Shown: piece after piece, positions 1 to 10,296 of the stretch | Layout of the letters: every line of letters starts with the position of its first letter | How positions within the stretch are numbered: the stretch's first letter is position 1 | NCBI RefSeq assembly: GCF_900129865.1 | Contig: NZ_FQXD01000012.1 | Coordinates: forward strand, 62,001 to 126,000 | Direction of reading: 5' to 3' | Source: Virgibacillus chiguensis | GTDB taxonomy: Bacteria; Bacillota; Bacilli; Bacillales; Amphibacillaceae | Length of the DNA: 64,000 bases | The notes under the pieces: model-generated | Database searches by the model: none | Seen by the model: the letters and a program-made list of their open reading frames with translations, nothing else | What the model was told of the DNA's origin: nothing | Made by a program: the position numbers and the translations under genes

Positions 1-34
1 GTTCATCATCAACAACTAATATTTTTTGACTCAT
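1..34 (-). CDS. walR: WalR (YycF) response regulator, N-terminal fragment
   Basis: Only the first 11 codons are inside the window. They read MSQKILVVDDE, the start of an OmpR-family receiver domain with the acidic DD pair that coordinates Mg2+ for phosphorylation. WalR is the essential regulator of cell-wall metabolism, paired with WalK. The assignment rests on the N-terminus plus position beside purA, which is the conserved neighbour in Bacillaceae. A purine-rich ribosome site precedes the ATG. Another OmpR-type regulator cannot be excluded from so short a piece. Confidence 0.75.
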   Translation of the reverse strand, partial: MSQKILVVDDE

Positions 35-164
35 TTTCGCCACATCCTTCTACTCTAATATTTATTTTATCGTACTTTTGTATGCAGTGAAACTTTCAAA
101 ACTTCATTGGCTATTTATCAACAGCTTGTGTTTTTTCATTCGAAGGGATAACGTTTAAATAATC

Positions 165-180
165 TATACTTTCCTATAGT
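165..180 (+). repeat. Isolated copy of the TATACTTTCCTATAGT box
   Basis: An exact copy of the 16-bp box that borders the modular repeats elsewhere in the window, here without an adjoining A or B module. It lies in the 631-base walR-purA gap. Nothing else is clear in that gap apart from a small hairpin near 306-331 and the terminator at 485-529. Confidence 0.7.
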
Positions 181-484
181 TAAAACTATATTTTTGGTCT
201 AGTTTCCTAAGAAAATGAATAAAAACCGCTTAGTAAAAATAACATCCCTATTACTACATCAAGCATTTTTATCCCATCAAATCGATCTATATATGTGTAA
301 AATCATGTCTTCCACCGTGCTTACAGTGGAAGGCATTATCTTATCTGTGGATCAAATGCCTTTTCTATAAATAAATGAAATGGAACTTTTCGTATTTCGT
401 GGAGAATCATTACTGCAGTGATAGGAGGTATGATTAATTCGTATTTAAAGTGATGTGCTGCCTAACACTTCAATTCTATACTAG

Positions 485-529
485 AAAAAGGACTGATTCA
501 AGAGACTTCCTCTTTTACCAGTCCTTTTT
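485..529. terminator. Bidirectional terminator between purA and walR
   Basis: An 11-bp inverted repeat (AAAAAGGACTG paired with CAGTCCTTTTT) has A/T runs on both sides, so it can form a hairpin followed by a U tract in either direction. It probably ends purA transcription. Confidence 0.85.
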
Positions 530-665
530 CTTCTCTACCATGTGTTGTGACATGGGACAATTAAATCTTAAACCGCACAGTTTCTATGAAAAAGTTTAGC
601 CGCTGTAGTAACTAGATATCAGATCCTCTAAAAGCAATTCCCATACACTACAGATTACAAATTGC

Positions 666-1970
<1,305 letters not shown>

Positions 1971-2011
1971 TTATAAGCTCTATTCATTTGCTTTTTCATA
2001 ATTACTTGCTT

Positions 2012-2040
2012 ATTTTATCAATTATTTTTTACTTAGTCAA
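2012..2040 (-). promoter_or_regulatory. purA promoter (sigma-A type)
   Basis: On the minus strand, TTGACT (-35) and TAAAAT (-10) are separated by exactly 17 bases, 60-90 bases before the purA ATG. The match to the vegetative consensus and its placement just inside the PurR-like boxes support it. Confidence 0.7.
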
Positions 2041-2044
2041 CGCT

Positions 2045-2086
2045 AAATGCGAACGTTGATTTTGTTTTTTTGTTATTTGTTCGCTT
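2045..2086 (-). promoter_or_regulatory. Pair of PurBox-like operators upstream of purA
   Basis: Two copies of a CGAAC-core motif lie as an inverted pair: AAATGCGAACGT at 2045-2056 and, on the other strand, AAGCGAACAAAT at 2075-2086. In B. subtilis, PurR binds inverted PurBoxes of this kind upstream of pur promoters, and purA is in its regulon. The spacing (18 bases between boxes) and position just upstream of the -35 fit purine repression. Confidence 0.65.
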
Positions 2087-2165
2087 AAACTACGATGTTA
2101 CTATTACATATGGCTATTTAAAAATTGCTCCGTAAGGTAACATTTTATACCTTGTTCGTTGCAGA

Positions 2166-2181
2166 AATACTTTCCTATAGT
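2166..2181 (+). repeat. Box at the left edge of A module copy 1
   Basis: Reads AATACTTTCCTATAGT, 15/16 to the box consensus, and leads directly into AGAACAAAG and the A module. The same join occurs at A copy 3. Confidence 0.75.
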
Positions 2182-2189
2182 AGAACAAA

Positions 2190-2386
2190 GGCTCGAGCCG
2201 CCCGTTTAGCAACGTAGCGAGTGGAACAAATCAACGAAAGCTTTAGGAATTATGCCACTAAAACAGGAGGTATGCCGACGGCGGGTGGCAAGCCCGTTTT
2301 TAGTCGACCTTACTCTTGGCTATGAATCGATGATGACTTAGCTTAAGGCAATTCGTAAAGACGCCTAGTTGCAGGACGATAAAGCC
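2190..2386 (+). repeat. A module, copy 1 (dispersed intergenic repeat)
   Basis: First of six copies. The shared core includes GCAACGTAGCGAGTGGAAC, AATCAACGAAAG, a TTTAGTCG segment, CGATGATGACTTAGCTTA and GCCTAGTTGC. The start (GGCTC, GCCC, GCAAC) and end (GTTGC, AAGCC) are partly complementary, and this copy's right end is the most diverged. The similar 3' flank (AAATAACTTAGT, TTTATCCATAT) is shared with copy 4. There is no convincing ORF. It fills the 535-base purA-dnaB gap. Confidence 0.8.
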
Positions 2387-2455
2387 GGACGTAGCTAAAT
2401 AACTTAGTTGTTTATCCATATATGCTAAATTTTGTAATTTAATAGACCATAAAAA

Positions 2456-2484
2456 AAACAGCCTTCATACGCTAAAGGCTGTTT
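2456..2484 (-). terminator. Terminator of dnaB
   Basis: A 10-bp stem (AAACAGCCTT with AAGGCTGTTT) followed on the minus strand by eight U residues, immediately after the dnaB stop. Confidence 0.9.
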
Positions 2485-2487
2485 GAC

Positions 2488-3846
2488 TTATGCTGGAGGA
2501 ATATCGCTATCCGAATAACGATGATCCAAGTCAACGAATTTATTATATTCTTTTACAAACGCTAAATCGACCGTCCCTACCGGACCATTACGTTGCTTCG
2601 AAATGATAATTTCAATAATGTTTTGTTTTTCCGATTCCGAATCATAATAATCATCTCGATATAAAAACCCTACAATATCCGCATCTTGTTCAATACTCCC
2701 CGATTCCCGCAAATCAGACATCATAGGGCGTTTGTCTTGTCTCGATTCTACGCCACGAGATAGCTGAGAAAGGGAAATCAATGGTACATTCAATTCTCGC
2801 GCTAAACCTTTTAAAGAACGGGATATTTCCGATACCTCTTGTTGCCTATTTTCTTTCGAATTGGCACTTCCTTGGATAAGTTGCAGATAATCGATTAAAA
2901 TCATTCCTAAACCATGTTCTTGCTTTAATCTTCGACATTTGGATCTTATGTCTGCAACCCGTATGCCTGGCGTATCATCAATATAAATACCTGCATTGGA
3001 TAAACTACCCATTGCCATCGTTAATTTACTCCAGTCCTCAGCTTGCAATTGTCCATTACGTAAACGCTGAGCATCTATATTTCCTTCTGCACAGAGCATA
3101 CGCTGTACTAACTGGTCTGCTCCCATTTCTAAACTGAAAATAGCTACATTCTCATCCGTATTTACAGCCACATTTTGCGCTACGTTCAATGCAAAAGCTG
3201 TTTTACCTACGGAAGGACGTGCAGCAATAATAATTAGATCATTCCGTTGAAAGCCAGAAGTGATTCGATCTAAATCACGGAAACCAGTAGGAATTCCTGT
3301 TACATCACCATTTTGATGATGCAGTTGCTCAATATTATCGTAGACGTCGATTAGCACATCTTTAATATTTTTAAACGCTCCAGAGTTCTTTTTCCCAGAT
3401 ACATCAAGAATGGTTTTCTCGGCTTCATTTAAAACATCCTCTACTTCATCTTGCCTCTCAAAGCTTGATGTTACTATATCTGTGGCTGATCGAATCAATC
3501 TTCGTAATAACGCTTTTTCTTCAACAATCCGACAATAATAGCCTATATTGGCAGATGTAGGTACACTATCTGCTACTTGTGATAAATATTGCACGCCACC
3601 TACTTCATTTAACTGGTTCGCATTGTGTAAATAAGCAGTTACAGTTACGACATCAATAGGTTCCCCCCGATCGGATAAAGCCATCATACTGGAAAAAATA
3701 CGTTGATGTGCTGCTTTATAAAAATCTTCTGCAACTAATATCTCAGAAGCCGTAATAAATGCTTCTGGATCGATAAATATTGCTCCAATAATCGACTGTT
3801 CAGCTTCCATATTATGCGGTGGGGTGCGATCTATTTGGGTATTCAT
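2488..3846 (-). CDS. dnaB: Replicative DNA helicase DnaB (B. subtilis DnaC)
   Basis: Hexameric 5'-3' helicase that unwinds the replication fork. With the ATG at 3846 (ribosome site AGGGGG) it has 452 residues, the family length; a longer reading frame upstream lacks conservation. The N-terminal DnaB domain begins NMEAEQSIIGAIF, and the RecA-like ATPase domain has Walker A ARPSVGKT at about 210-217 and a Walker B followed by the DYLQL motif. No intein or insertion is seen. It follows rplI, as in other Bacillaceae. The 340-base gap upstream shows no clear element. Confidence 0.97.
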   Translation of the reverse strand: MNTQIDRTPPHNMEAEQSIIGAIFIDPEAFITASEILVAEDFYKAAHQRIFSSMMALSDRGEPIDVVTVTAYLHNANQLNEVGGVQYLSQVADSVPTSANIGYYCRIVEEKALLRRLIRSATDIVTSSFERQDEVEDVLNEAEKTILDVSGKKNSGAFKNIKDVLIDVYDNIEQLHHQNGDVTGIPTGFRDLDRITSGFQRNDLIIIAARPSVGKTAFALNVAQNVAVNTDENVAIFSLEMGADQLVQRMLCAEGNIDAQRLRNGQLQAEDWSKLTMAMGSLSNAGIYIDDTPGIRVADIRSKCRRLKQEHGLGMILIDYLQLIQGSANSKENRQQEVSEISRSLKGLARELNVPLISLSQLSRGVESRQDKRPMMSDLRESGSIEQDADIVGFLYRDDYYDSESEKQNIIEIIISKQRNGPVGTVDLAFVKEYNKFVDLDHRYSDSDIPPA

Positions 3847-4186
3847 GTGTAGTCCCCCTTTTAAAACAGATACTATAGATGAAGAAATTGGAACTATGGG
3901 ATGAAAAAAATTTATGATTTCATATTGCAAGAAATATTGCTACTTCTAAGCCCCATAATTTGCTCCGGAAATATACTTCACTTTTTCAGCAAACGGACAA
4001 CCCTCTTTTTTAGAATTAATGACGCCTTACAGACGTGAAGGTAAGCCAAATTTTTCTAACTGAACAGAGAAGTTGCAACATGCTTTCAAGCATAAAAGAT
4101 TCTACGTATTTTCCGGAGCTCATTATAGTCACTATTCATCTTTAAAGTTGCTGCTAATTTATAAAAATATTGCTAAACCGCCTCAT

Positions 4187-4633
4187 TTACTTTTCACTTA
4201 CACGCACTTTAATGGAACCGTCTACTTCAGGATGCAATTTTACAGGTACATTTGTATACCCTAAAGATCGAATCGGTGCATCTAACTCTATTTTTCGCTT
4301 ATCAATTTTATAGCCATAATTCTTTTCTAACGCTTCAGAGATTTGTTTGCTCGTAATGGAACCAAACAAACGTCCACTGTCCCCTGATTTAGCCGTTAAT
4401 TCTACAGTTATGTCTGCAAGTTTATTTTTCAATTGAATAGCTTCATCTTTTTCTTTTTGTTCTAACTGGTCTTGTTTTTTCTTCTTCGCTTCTAATGCTT
4501 TTAAATTACCTGGTGTTGCTTCTTGGGCTAAGTTATTTTTTAATAGATAGTTACGTGCATAACCATCAGAGACATTTTTTACTTCACCTTGTTTTCCTTT
4601 ACCTTTTACGTCTTTAAGAAATATTACTTTCAT
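4187..4633 (-). CDS. rplI: 50S ribosomal protein L9
   Basis: Binds 23S rRNA domain V and helps keep the reading frame. The 148 residues show the signature N-terminal domain ([18 protein letters not shown], then GYARNYL), the long lysine-rich connecting helix at about 42-75 and a C-terminal RNA-binding domain. Its start overlaps the end of gdpP by four bases (ATGA), so the two are translationally coupled. Confidence 0.97.
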   Translation of the reverse strand: MKVIFLKDVKGKGKQGEVKNVSDGYARNYLLKNNLAQEATPGNLKALEAKKKKQDQLEQKEKDEAIQLKNKLADITVELTAKSGDSGRLFGSITSKQISEALEKNYGYKIDKRKIELDAPIRSLGYTNVPVKLHPEVDGSIKVRVSEK

Positions 4634-6600
4634 TCTGATTCGCTCCCCTCATAATATTCATCTAAGATATCTTTTAACAACTGTTCGGCTTCATCAATTG
4701 TCGTATCTTCAATCTGCGTGGCGGCATTTGTTAAATGTCCACCACCATTCATTTTTTCCATAATCACTTGCACATTAATAGCCCCCAACGATCGAGCGCT
4801 AATGCCAACCTTTCCGTCCTTGCGTTCCGAAATAACAAAAGAAGCAGCTATCCCGCTCATCGTTAATAAAATATCGGCCGTTTGAGCGATTAATACAGGA
4901 CCATGAATTTGTCCTTCTTTCGCTTTTGCGATAGCAATTTTATTACGGTATATTTGTGCTCGTTCAATTAGTTTACTTCGCTCGACATATACATCGATGT
5001 CCTCTTTTAACAGTTCCTGAACAAGTACTGTGTCGGCGCCTTTGGATCGTAAGTATGAAGCAGCATCAAATGTTCTTGACCCTGTTCGTAAAGTGAAACT
5101 TTTCGTATCGACAATAATCCCTGCTAATAAAGCAGTTGCCTCCAACATACGTAATTTTAATTTTTTCGGTTGGTACTCTAAGAGTTCTGTTACCAATTCT
5201 GCCGTAGAAGATGCATATGGTTCCATATATACTAAAGTTGGGTTGTCAATAAAATCTTCCCCTCGACGATGATGATCAATGACTACTTTGTAATCGGACT
5301 TTTGTAAGAGTGCTTCACTTGCTACCATTGCTGGTCGATGTGTATCTACGACAACGACTAGACTACGGTTGTTGATAAGTGAATTTGCTTCATCAGGATC
5401 TACAAAGTATTGCCAAAGCACCTCATCTTCCTTAATTTTATCTACTAACCGATAAACACCTGTATCAATATCATTTGGATCAAACACGACATATCCTTCT
5501 ACGTCATTGGCAAGCGCAATATTTAAGATGCCGATAGCAGCACCGATTGAATCCATGTCAGGTGATTTATGCCCCATAATGATCACATTATCACTAGCTC
5601 GAATTAACTCTTTTAACGCATGGGAGATTACCCTTGCTCTTACGCGCGTTCGCTTTTCCATTGGGTTTGTTTTCCCACCGTAAAAACGAACTTTTCCCGT
5701 CTCGTCCTTAATCGCTACTTGATCGCCACCTCGACCTAATGCAAGGTCTAAGCTCGATTGGGCTAATTCCCCAAGTGTAGGCAAGTCAACATCCCCCATG
5801 CCGATACCAATACTTAATGTAACCGGGGTATTGCGCTCTCCGCTTAATGCACGTACTTCATCTAAGATTTCAAATTTCGAATTTTCTAGATTTGTGAGGA
5901 TTTCTTTTGTTCCAACGGCTAAAAAACGTTCCTGAGAAGTTCGTTTTAAATATAGACCGTGATGTTTGGACCATTTATTTAATACCGATGTCACTTGTGA
6001 GTTTAATCGACTTTTATTTGTATCGTCCATGTTCTGCGTAATTTCTTCATAGTTGTCTAGAAAAATAAAACCAAGAACCGTCTGCTCATTTCGATACTGT
6101 ATTTGTAATTCCGATTGTTCTGTACGATCAAATAAATAAAGGAGTCGTTCTTCTTTCTTTACAACCGTTTCGAACACATAATCTTGCAACTCAAACCAGA
6201 TCTTCTCTTTATTTTCTTTAATCATCGGTATTAAATCCTCTGATAATTTATGAAGTGAATCGCCGACCAAACTTCCATCATCAAAACGATTCATATATGG
6301 ATTTGCCCATTCTATTTTAAAATCATCATTATATAAGATAATTCCAAACGGCATTTCTAATAACGCTTCTTCTCCGACCTTTTTTACACGGTACGACAAT
6401 GTCGTTATATATTTTTCAGCTTCATCTTGCAGAGCTTGCTCCGAACGCATACTGTAATAGAATGAAACGACTAACAATACTGTCATAATCATTCCCAGCA
6501 CCCATTGAAAATACCAAATAAATCCTAATAAAATGATGGAAATTGCGTAAATAAACCATACATGGTTTCTCAGTGTCGGCTTTTTTTGCTTATCGGGCAT
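4630..6600 (-). CDS. gdpP: c-di-AMP phosphodiesterase GdpP (YybT)
   Basis: Membrane enzyme that hydrolyses cyclic di-AMP and so tunes potassium, osmotic and cell-wall balance. Domains in order: two N-terminal transmembrane helices (about 15-55), a PAS-like domain, a degenerate GGDEF domain ([10 protein letters not shown]), then a DHH/DHHA1 phosphodiesterase with [24 protein letters not shown] and GGGHLTNAA. About 656 residues, as usual. The ATG at 6600 has ribosome site GGAG. It lies directly upstream of rplI, a conserved pair. Confidence 0.95.
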   Translation of the reverse strand: MPDKQKKPTLRNHVWFIYAISIILLGFIWYFQWVLGMIMTVLLVVSFYYSMRSEQALQDEAEKYITTLSYRVKKVGEEALLEMPFGIILYNDDFKIEWANPYMNRFDDGSLVGDSLHKLSEDLIPMIKENKEKIWFELQDYVFETVVKKEERLLYLFDRTEQSELQIQYRNEQTVLGFIFLDNYEEITQNMDDTNKSRLNSQVTSVLNKWSKHHGLYLKRTSQERFLAVGTKEILTNLENSKFEILDEVRALSGERNTPVTLSIGIGMGDVDLPTLGELAQSSLDLALGRGGDQVAIKDETGKVRFYGGKTNPMEKRTRVRARVISHALKELIRASDNVIIMGHKSPDMDSIGAAIGILNIALANDVEGYVVFDPNDIDTGVYRLVDKIKEDEVLWQYFVDPDEANSLINNRSLVVVVDTHRPAMVASEALLQKSDYKVVIDHHRRGEDFIDNPTLVYMEPYASSTAELVTELLEYQPKKLKLRMLEATALLAGIIVDTKSFTLRTGSRTFDAASYLRSKGADTVLVQELLKEDIDVYVERSKLIERAQIYRNKIAIAKAKEGQIHGPVLIAQTADILLTMSGIAASFVISERKDGKVGISARSLGAINVQVIMEKMNGGGHLTNAATQIEDTTIDEAEQLLKDILDEYYEGSESE

Positions 6601-6677
6601 CACATTCAGCTCCTACTATGCAACACTTATTTTATTCCTTAATCGGTAACCTTCTCTGGCACCATTGTATGAACAAA

Positions 6678-6873
6678 GGCTCGGGGCGCCCCGTTAGCAA
6701 CGTAGCGAGTGGAACAAATCAACGAAAGTTTTAGGAATCATACTCCTGCAACAGGAGTATGCCGGCGCCCTCCGGCAAGCCCATCTTTAGTCGGCCTTCC
6801 TATTTGGAACGACCGATGATGACCTATCATAAGGCGATTTCGTGATGTCACCTAGTTGCTGGGCGCTGGGGCC
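6678..6873 (+). repeat. A module, copy 2
   Basis: Full-length copy, 196 bp. It starts GAACAAAGGCTCGGGGCGCC, carries the internal hairpin CTCCTGCAACAGGAG and a GCCGG/CCGGC stem, and ends GTTGCTGGGCGCTGGGGCC. The two ends can pair through GCGCCC/GGGCGC and GCAAC/GTTGC. A B module follows after about 65 bases. It lies between yybS and gdpP. Confidence 0.85.
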
Positions 6874-6936
6874 AGACGTGGCTTATTCAATTATGTTGTT
6901 ATGCACAAGCCACTATTTTATACCTTCTTATCTTTT

Positions 6937-7025
6937 TAGAAAAACTTGGCTTGTCGCCAAGTCTTATGGCGAATGGCATAGTTTTTTTATACTATAAACC
7001 TTTAAACTTTATACTTCCCTATAGT
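6937..7025 (+). repeat. B module, copy next to A copy 2
   Basis: Reads AGAAAAACTTGGCTTGTCGCC, a GCCAAGT partner, TTATGGCGAATGGC, then TTATACTATAAACC and ends with the box TATACTTCCCTATAGT. On the minus strand (the direction of yybS transcription) ACTTGGC-GACAA-GCCAAGT is followed by TTTTTC, so it can act as a terminator. Confidence 0.8.
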
Positions 7026-7044
7026 GTACCATTCTTCTATCGCC

Positions 7045-7986
7045 TTATTTCTTCCCCATCCGCTCTCTTAAGTTCATTCCGATATCTAGGATGCCTAAAA
7101 ATCGAATAATAAACATAAACGTTGGCATGAGCAATACTAAAATGATACTAATAATTGGAAATGCCTTGGACATTTTTTTATCATGTGCAAAGAAAAATAA
7201 AAACGAAAATCCTTGAATCGTTAAAATAAGTTGTGCAATTACTAATAAATTTTGTATAGCCATCGACATTGTGCCACTATCAGCATCCGCTACCATAAAA
7301 GCTGCAAGTAGAACAAAAAGATAAATAAACAGGACGCTTGAAGGAAAACGTAATGAACGGAATGGCGGAAAACGTAATTGTCGTTTTTCAATCCGATTCA
7401 TCAGCTTATAAGCGAGCCATTGACTAATTAGTGCTTGAATAATTGCTATGAACAGAAAATAGAATGGAAGAAGGTTCATTAACCCTTCCGTTACTTGCTC
7501 CATTGTTTCCTTAACGACATCAGTTTGCTCTTGGTTACCAAACTGCTCCATCATACTTGTTGATCTTGCTAATGATTCGTCCATTAGGGATTGGAACTCT
7601 GCAACCATATTTACTTGCAAAACAAGCTGTACAAATAAAAATATAAGTAGCATTCCAACAATATATCCAAATGTTCCTCTTGCTAACGTTTCATAAGCGG
7701 TTATTTTTTTATGAATTGCCTCACCAATCATTATACCACCAATAATTGTAGGTACAGCAAGCGGTAATGCAAGAACTGTTCCTAGCAATATAGATAAAAT
7801 AATCGTTGCAACAGCCATTACTAAAGCCGGTTTCCAGCTATGTCTTGCTGTATACATTACAAAAGGAATTGGCAATACAAAGATAGCAATTGGTGTTATT
7901 ACTGGAATAAATAAACCAGCTAACAATATGATAATGAATAGACCAGTAAACAATGCACCGTCTACTTGTTTTTTAGTTTGATTCAT
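7045..7986 (-). CDS. yybS: YybS family membrane protein (DUF2232)
   Basis: A polytopic membrane protein of unknown function. From the ATG at 7986 (ribosome site GAGGTG) it has 313 residues with about eight hydrophobic segments; the first is GLFIIILLAGLFIPVITP. The C-terminus ends in a short basic tail. In Bacillus, yybS lies directly upstream of gdpP, and that order is kept here although an A-B repeat block now separates them. DUF2232 proteins resemble the S components of ECF transporters, but no substrate can be given. Confidence 0.85.
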   Translation of the reverse strand: MNQTKKQVDGALFTGLFIIILLAGLFIPVITPIAIFVLPIPFVMYTARHSWKPALVMAVATIILSILLGTVLALPLAVPTIIGGIMIGEAIHKKITAYETLARGTFGYIVGMLLIFLFVQLVLQVNMVAEFQSLMDESLARSTSMMEQFGNQEQTDVVKETMEQVTEGLMNLLPFYFLFIAIIQALISQWLAYKLMNRIEKRQLRFPPFRSLRFPSSVLFIYLFVLLAAFMVADADSGTMSMAIQNLLVIAQLILTIQGFSFLFFFAHDKKMSKAFPIISIILVLLMPTFMFIIRFLGILDIGMNLRERMGKK

Positions 7987-8078
7987 TTTGCACCTCACTA
8001 CCTTAAGTTGTTACTATTCCATTCTAATATGATAACATGTTTTTTACTCTAATAGTTGTCGAAAAGCATAGAAATATT

Positions 8079-8092
8079 ATTTCCCGGGTAAT
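8079..8092. promoter_or_regulatory. Candidate Noc-binding site
   Basis: ATTTCCCGGGTAAT matches the B. subtilis NBS consensus ATTTCCCGGGAAAT at 13 of 14 bases. Noc is encoded in this window. It could occur by chance, but it is intergenic and near-palindromic. Confidence 0.5.
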
Positions 8093-8132
8093 ATTATTTT
8101 AATATAGTATTTTAGTAAAAACGCAATTCGAT

Positions 8133-8223
8133 TAGAAAAATTTGGCATGTCGCCAAGTCTTATGGCGAATGGCATCGTTTTTCTTATACTATAAACCTTT
8201 AAACTTGTATACTTTCCTATAGT
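8133..8223 (+). repeat. B module preceding A copy 3
   Basis: AGAAAAATTTGGCATGTCGCC followed by the GGCGAATGGC stretch, TTATACTATAAACC and an exact TATACTTTCCTATAGT box at 8208-8223. The box runs straight into A copy 3, showing that modules share boxes. Confidence 0.8.
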
Positions 8224-8231
8224 AGAACATT

Positions 8232-8417
8232 GGCTCAGGGCGCCCGTTTAGCAACGTAGCCGAGTGGAACGAATTAACGAAAGTTTTAACTAAAACAGGG
8301 TTATTCCGACGCACTAAGGCAAATCCGTTTTAGTCAGCCTTGCTATTTAGCACGAACCGATGATGACTTAGCTTAGGGCAATGGAGTGAAGTCGCCTAGT
8401 TACTGGGCGCTGGAGCC
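8232..8417 (+). repeat. A module, copy 3
   Basis: 186 bp, starting GGCTCAGGGCGCCCG and ending CTGGGCGCTGGAGCC. The terminal inverted repeat is clear here (GGCTC paired with GAGCC, GCGCCC with GGGCGC). The middle differs from copies 2 and 4: the CTCCTG hairpin is replaced by a CTAAAACAGG segment. A 3' flank leads to TTTTATACTTTCTTATC and then a degenerate B module. Confidence 0.85.
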
Positions 8418-8480
8418 AGACGGGGTTATTTCGTTGAATTCATATCCCAAAGCGACTAATTTTATACTTTCTTATCTTAT

Positions 8481-8534
8481 TAGAAAAACTTGGCTATCAC
8501 CAAGTCTTGATCGCAGAAACTGTCGTTTTCTTTT
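8481..8534 (+). repeat. Degenerate B module after A copy 3
   Basis: Begins TAGAAAAACTTGGCTATCACC with the AAGTCTT partner, then diverges. It shows a box-A-box-B arrangement within the 770-base yybS upstream gap. Confidence 0.6.
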
Positions 8535-8653
8535 GTCGAAGTTGGAAATGATATCGATATTGTTGCCAATCATCCATTAAATTCGGTTCAACAATTGTTT
8601 TTCAATTCGTTTACAAGGAATTTATTCTTTATTTCTACTATAATAGAAGTAGT

Positions 8654-8730
8654 TAGAAAAACGTAACACTAAGTTTTAAAAGAATGTTGCAGTTTTTCTT
8701 ATACTATAGTACATTTTATACTTTCTTAGA
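8654..8730 (+). repeat. Divergent B module before the small membrane-protein gene
   Basis: Begins TAGAAAAACGTAACA and its inner partner is TGTTGCAGTTTTTCTTATAC, so the outer stem is kept although the sequence differs from other copies. It ends TTTTATACTTTCTTAGAG, a degenerate box. Confidence 0.6.
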
Positions 8731-8756
8731 GTGAAATAAAGACAAGGGTGACAATA

Positions 8757-9245
8757 ATGATATTCTTCCATGCGTTCATACATAGTATCAAACTCCCCAA
8801 AAAGAACGCAATATTCCAGCTTAATCGTATTGGGATGGATATTGCAGTTATTTATATGTTAATTCTTATCTTACTTGTATCTATTCCTTCATTTCTCCAA
8901 TATACTTTAACAACAGGGGATGGAGTAGCAGCACAGTTAAATGGTTTTTTCAAAATCATTTACTTTTTTATTTTTCATTATTTGCCTTTATCAATCATAA
9001 TATTTATTCTTTTATCTATTATAGCGGGTATTGGAACACTTATAGCCAAATTTATGGATCGAAAATTAAAGTTTTCTATACTATGGAAAATGTCTGTTTT
9101 TACCACAAGCATCCCTTTTTTGTTCTACACAATTGTAGGAATCTTTTTTCCTCTGCAAGATAGTTTCTTATTCCTATTCTGTGCTTATTCATTACTATTT
9201 CTCGTTTTGATTATTACCGTATATCCAAAACGGCGGAAAAAGTAG
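8757..9245 (+). CDS. Predicted four-helix membrane protein, unknown function
   Basis: 162 residues from the ATG at 8757, which has AAGGGTG as ribosome site. It has four strongly hydrophobic segments (about 27-48, 65-92, 108-130 and 135-154) and a basic C-terminus (KRRKK). The start (FFHAFIHSIKLPKKNAIFQLNRIG) recalls DUF1189 membrane proteins, which are usually longer, so this is only a weak suggestion. It is on the opposite strand to its left-arm neighbours and precedes the ModA-like gene by about 85 bases, so the two may be co-transcribed. Confidence 0.6.
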   Translation: MIFFHAFIHSIKLPKKNAIFQLNRIGMDIAVIYMLILILLVSIPSFLQYTLTTGDGVAAQLNGFFKIIYFFIFHYLPLSIIIFILLSIIAGIGTLIAKFMDRKLKFSILWKMSVFTTSIPFLFYTIVGIFFPLQDSFLFLFCAYSLLFLVLIITVYPKRRKK

Positions 9246-9329
9246 AAAAAATGAAAAAAACTATTTAAAGCTCCGTTCATTTGATTATTAGAACAGTGAT
9301 AGAATATTATGAGCACTAGGAGGACTTAC

Positions 9330-10118
9330 ATGAAGCATATTTTTATCCTTTGCATCAGCATCGTTTTTCTAACAGGGTGCTCTCTGTTTGAGGAAGAACA
9401 ACTATTCGAGCAACCTGCTGAACAAAATAAAATACTTGTAGCTGCTGATTCCAGTTTGAAAGATGTACTTCCAGAACTAATCACGAAATTTGAAAAAGAA
9501 CATCCGACAATAGCAGTAGAAGTTAATTTTGCAAGTTCTGGCCAATTAGCTGGTAATATTCAACAAGGGGCTCCCATCGACCTGCTCTTATCTGCAAATA
9601 AAGAGTGGACGGATACGTTAAAAAAAGAAGGATTAATTCTAAATGGTTCGCAAAAAAGATTTGCTCACAATCAACTCGTATTAATATCACATACAGATAA
9701 AGAGCTATCAATAGAAGATTTAAGTGATTTAAAACGGGCTCCTTTTAAAGAACTCGTTCTAGGTGATACCGTGAATGTAACAGCTGGTGATTATGCACAA
9801 AAAGCTTTCCAATCAAATGAAGTAAATATATGGGACACCATTAAAAATAAAACTGTCTATGTTAAAGATGTAGCAGACATTATGGAAAAGGTGAAAGAGG
9901 ATGCGCAAACACTTGGCGTTGTATATGCTTCCAACGCGTTGCAAAACGAGGACATAAACGTGATCTATGAAATTGACGAGCACCTCCATCCACCCATCGT
10001 TTATGAAACGGGAATTACTTCCTATAGTACAAATCATCATGATGCGAAGGTGTTAACCGATTTTATAAGTTCAAAAAAGGCAACAGAAACTTTTGCAGCA
10101 TATGGGTTTGGAGAATAG
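9330..10118 (+). CDS. ModA-like molybdate/tungstate-type substrate-binding lipoprotein
   Basis: Extracellular oxyanion-binding lipoprotein. The ATG at 9330 has a GGAGG site; a lipoprotein signal peptide follows, ending in the lipobox LTGC. The mature part shows family motifs: VAADSSLKDVLPEL, NFASSGQLAGNIQQGAPIDLLLSA, and a later GDYAQKAF segment. 262 residues is typical of ModA. No permease or ATPase genes lie nearby, so the usual ModBC partners must be elsewhere or the protein has another role. Confidence 0.85.
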   Translation: MKHIFILCISIVFLTGCSLFEEEQLFEQPAEQNKILVAADSSLKDVLPELITKFEKEHPTIAVEVNFASSGQLAGNIQQGAPIDLLLSANKEWTDTLKKEGLILNGSQKRFAHNQLVLISHTDKELSIEDLSDLKRAPFKELVLGDTVNVTAGDYAQKAFQSNEVNIWDTIKNKTVYVKDVADIMEKVKEDAQTLGVVYASNALQNEDINVIYEIDEHLHPPIVYETGITSYSTNHHDAKVLTDFISSKKATETFAAYGFGE

Positions 10119-10296
10119 TTCAAACTCATACACGAACAAGACTTCATTTACTTCCATTTTTTTATGTAAGTCAAATAAAACTGTGGTCTGTATTGTTTTC
10201 TTGCATACGCTACTCACTATTAAAGCCTAGAAAAAATTCAGTTATCACCAAATAAATAGAGCGATAATTTACGGTTTAAAAACATTCTATAATGTT

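Noticed and set aside
2190-2386. A modules considered as transposase remnants or CRISPR-like arrays
   Set aside because: No transposase fragments, no regularly spaced short repeats and no cas genes are present in the window.
8386-8580. 64-codon ORF across A copy 3 and a B remnant
   Set aside because: The frame is not kept in other A copies, so the repeat is not coding.
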